Positions 6,421 to 7,263 of a stretch of 7,263 bases of DNA are shown here, in pieces; the first letter of the stretch is position 1, and each line of letters opens with the position of its first letter. The position numbers and the translations under genes were made by a program. The notes under the pieces are model-generated. The model worked only from the letters and a program-made list of their open reading frames with translations. It searched no databases and was not told the DNA's origin. Source of the DNA: Chitinophagaceae bacterium (lineage in GTDB: Bacteria; Bacteroidota; Bacteroidia; Chitinophagales; Chitinophagaceae); the NCBI GenBank assembly GCA_947378615.1, contig CANCKV010000152.1, positions 1 through 7,263 of the forward strand, written 5' to 3'.

Positions 6421-7263
6421 ATGAAAAAAGGATTGCTAGTCATAGTGTTGTTATTATCGGTAGGTATTGTGGGTATTTGCCAACTACCACGTAAACTAAC
6501 GGGAAAGGTTGTAACAAAAAATAATGCCCCTCTAGAAAGTGTTTCTCTGAAATTTATTGGTACTACTATCGGTTGTCAAACTGACTTAAACGGAAAGTTT
6601 AGTATCAATGTACCTGGAAAAAGTACACTTAGATTAATTGCTTCACATATTGGATATAAATCGAATACTACAATAATAACTACTCAGACAGATATTACAA
6701 TAACATTAGAAGAAGATAATACGAGTAATAATCTTGATGAGGTAGTAGTCGTAAATATTGGTTATAGCAGTGTTGCTAAAACAAAATTGGCAGGTTCAAT
6801 ATCTTCCGTGTCAGAAAAAGATTTAAAGGATTTTCCTGTAGGTACTGTTGCAGAGGCCTTAGCAGGTAAGTTAGCAGGTGTTTCTGTACAAACCTCTGAA
6901 GGTGCTCCGGGAGCAGATATAAAAATTACAGTGAGAGGAGGTACCTCACTTTCTCAAGATAATTCTCCCTTATATATTGTGGATGGAGTGCAAATGGAAA
7001 ACGCATTGAATATCTTGTCGCCCGATGAAATAAAATCAATTGATGTATTGAAAGACGTAGCTTCTACTTCTATTTATGGAGCAAGAGGTGCAAATGGAGT
7101 CGTTTTGATTACTACAAAAGCAGGCAAAAGAGGTCGTTCTGTAATTAGTTTTAATACCTATGCAGGGCAACGAAAAGTGACCAATGAAATCGCCGTTTTG
7201 CATCCTTATGACTTTGTAATGTATGAATATGAATTGTATCACCTACATTATAATGGTTATTTT
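6421..7263 (+). CDS. SusC/RagA-family TonB-linked outer-membrane protein, N-terminal 281 residues (3' end outside window)
   Basis: SusC-like proteins form the barrel of outer-membrane uptake complexes capped by a SusD-like lipoprotein, importing oligosaccharides or other large ligands with TonB energy. From ATG 6421: a signal peptide MKKGLLVIVLLLSVGIVGIC (1-20), a carboxypeptidase-regulatory-like domain about 25-96 (KLTGKVV, APLESVSLKFIGT, TDLNGKFSI, SHIGYKS), the TonB-box segment LDEVVVV (105-111), then the plug with GKLAGVSVQTSEGAPGA (149-165), VRGGTSL, NSPLYIVDGV (181-190), IKSIDVLKDVASTSIYGARG (204-223) and ANGVVLITTKAG. This order is diagnostic of the family. There is no STN domain. The frame is open to the last base, and the barrel (probably 700 or more residues) is missing. 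An in-frame ATG at 6412 would add MDD; 6421 is preferred because the acidic residues would precede a classic MKK signal start. A susD-like gene is expected directly downstream. Confidence 0.93.
   Translation, partial: MKKGLLVIVLLLSVGIVGICQLPRKLTGKVVTKNNAPLESVSLKFIGTTIGCQTDLNGKFSINVPGKSTLRLIASHIGYKSNTTIITTQTDITITLEEDNTSNNLDEVVVVNIGYSSVAKTKLAGSISSVSEKDLKDFPVGTVAEALAGKLAGVSVQTSEGAPGADIKITVRGGTSLSQDNSPLYIVDGVQMENALNILSPDEIKSIDVLKDVASTSIYGARGANGVVLITTKAGKRGRSVISFNTYAGQRKVTNEIAVLHPYDFVMYEYELYHLHYNGYF

Noticed and set aside
6421..6483. Lipoprotein signal (VGIC) for the SusC-like protein
   Set aside because: The residue before the cysteine is Ile, not Gly/Ala/Ser as a lipobox needs; an ordinary Sec signal fits better.
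7036..7242. 68-codon minus-strand open frame at the window end
   Set aside because: It is antisense to the diagnostic SusC plug motifs and is explained by them.

Overview
The window looks like an A+T-rich chromosomal segment from a Bacteroidota bacterium. Three things point there: two TonB-dependent outer-membrane receptors that both begin with a carboxypeptidase-regulatory-like domain, one of which carries the SusC/RagA signature; the absence of clear Shine-Dalgarno sequences; and promoter candidates resembling the Bacteroidota TTG...TAnnTTTG type. The genus cannot be fixed from sequence alone; a chitinophaga- or sphingobacterium-like relative is a guess.

Layout. Positions 1-60 hold the last 19 codons of an unidentified upstream gene. 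After 13 nt comes a 321-residue, mostly helical protein of unknown function (74-1039). An 80-nt gap with a candidate promoter leads to recF (1120-2205), whose ATG sits where transcription would be expected to begin. recF converges on a large receptor gene on the minus strand (2322-5291), and one hairpin with A/T tracts on both sides (2265-2300) can terminate both. Upstream of that receptor, 5292-6420 is a poorly coding stretch. It contains a small gene that reads well only if one +1 frameshift at an A run is corrected (5390-5744), a weaker and similarly broken coding trace (5808-5973), then about 440 nt of AT-rich DNA. From 6421 a SusC/RagA-type receptor starts and runs off the window end.

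Functionally the left part is housekeeping: RecF loads RecA at gapped DNA during replication-associated repair. The right part is nutrient uptake: two TonB-driven outer-membrane transporters of different classes. The second probably heads a SusC/SusD pair whose SusD lies beyond the window. Neither receptor has an N-terminal STN signalling domain, so neither looks tied to an anti-sigma/ECF sigma surface-signalling relay. No RNA gene, CRISPR array, intact transposase or recognisable defence system was seen. The most unusual items are the frameshifted small gene, the decayed-looking zone between the two receptors, and the apparently leaderless recF.
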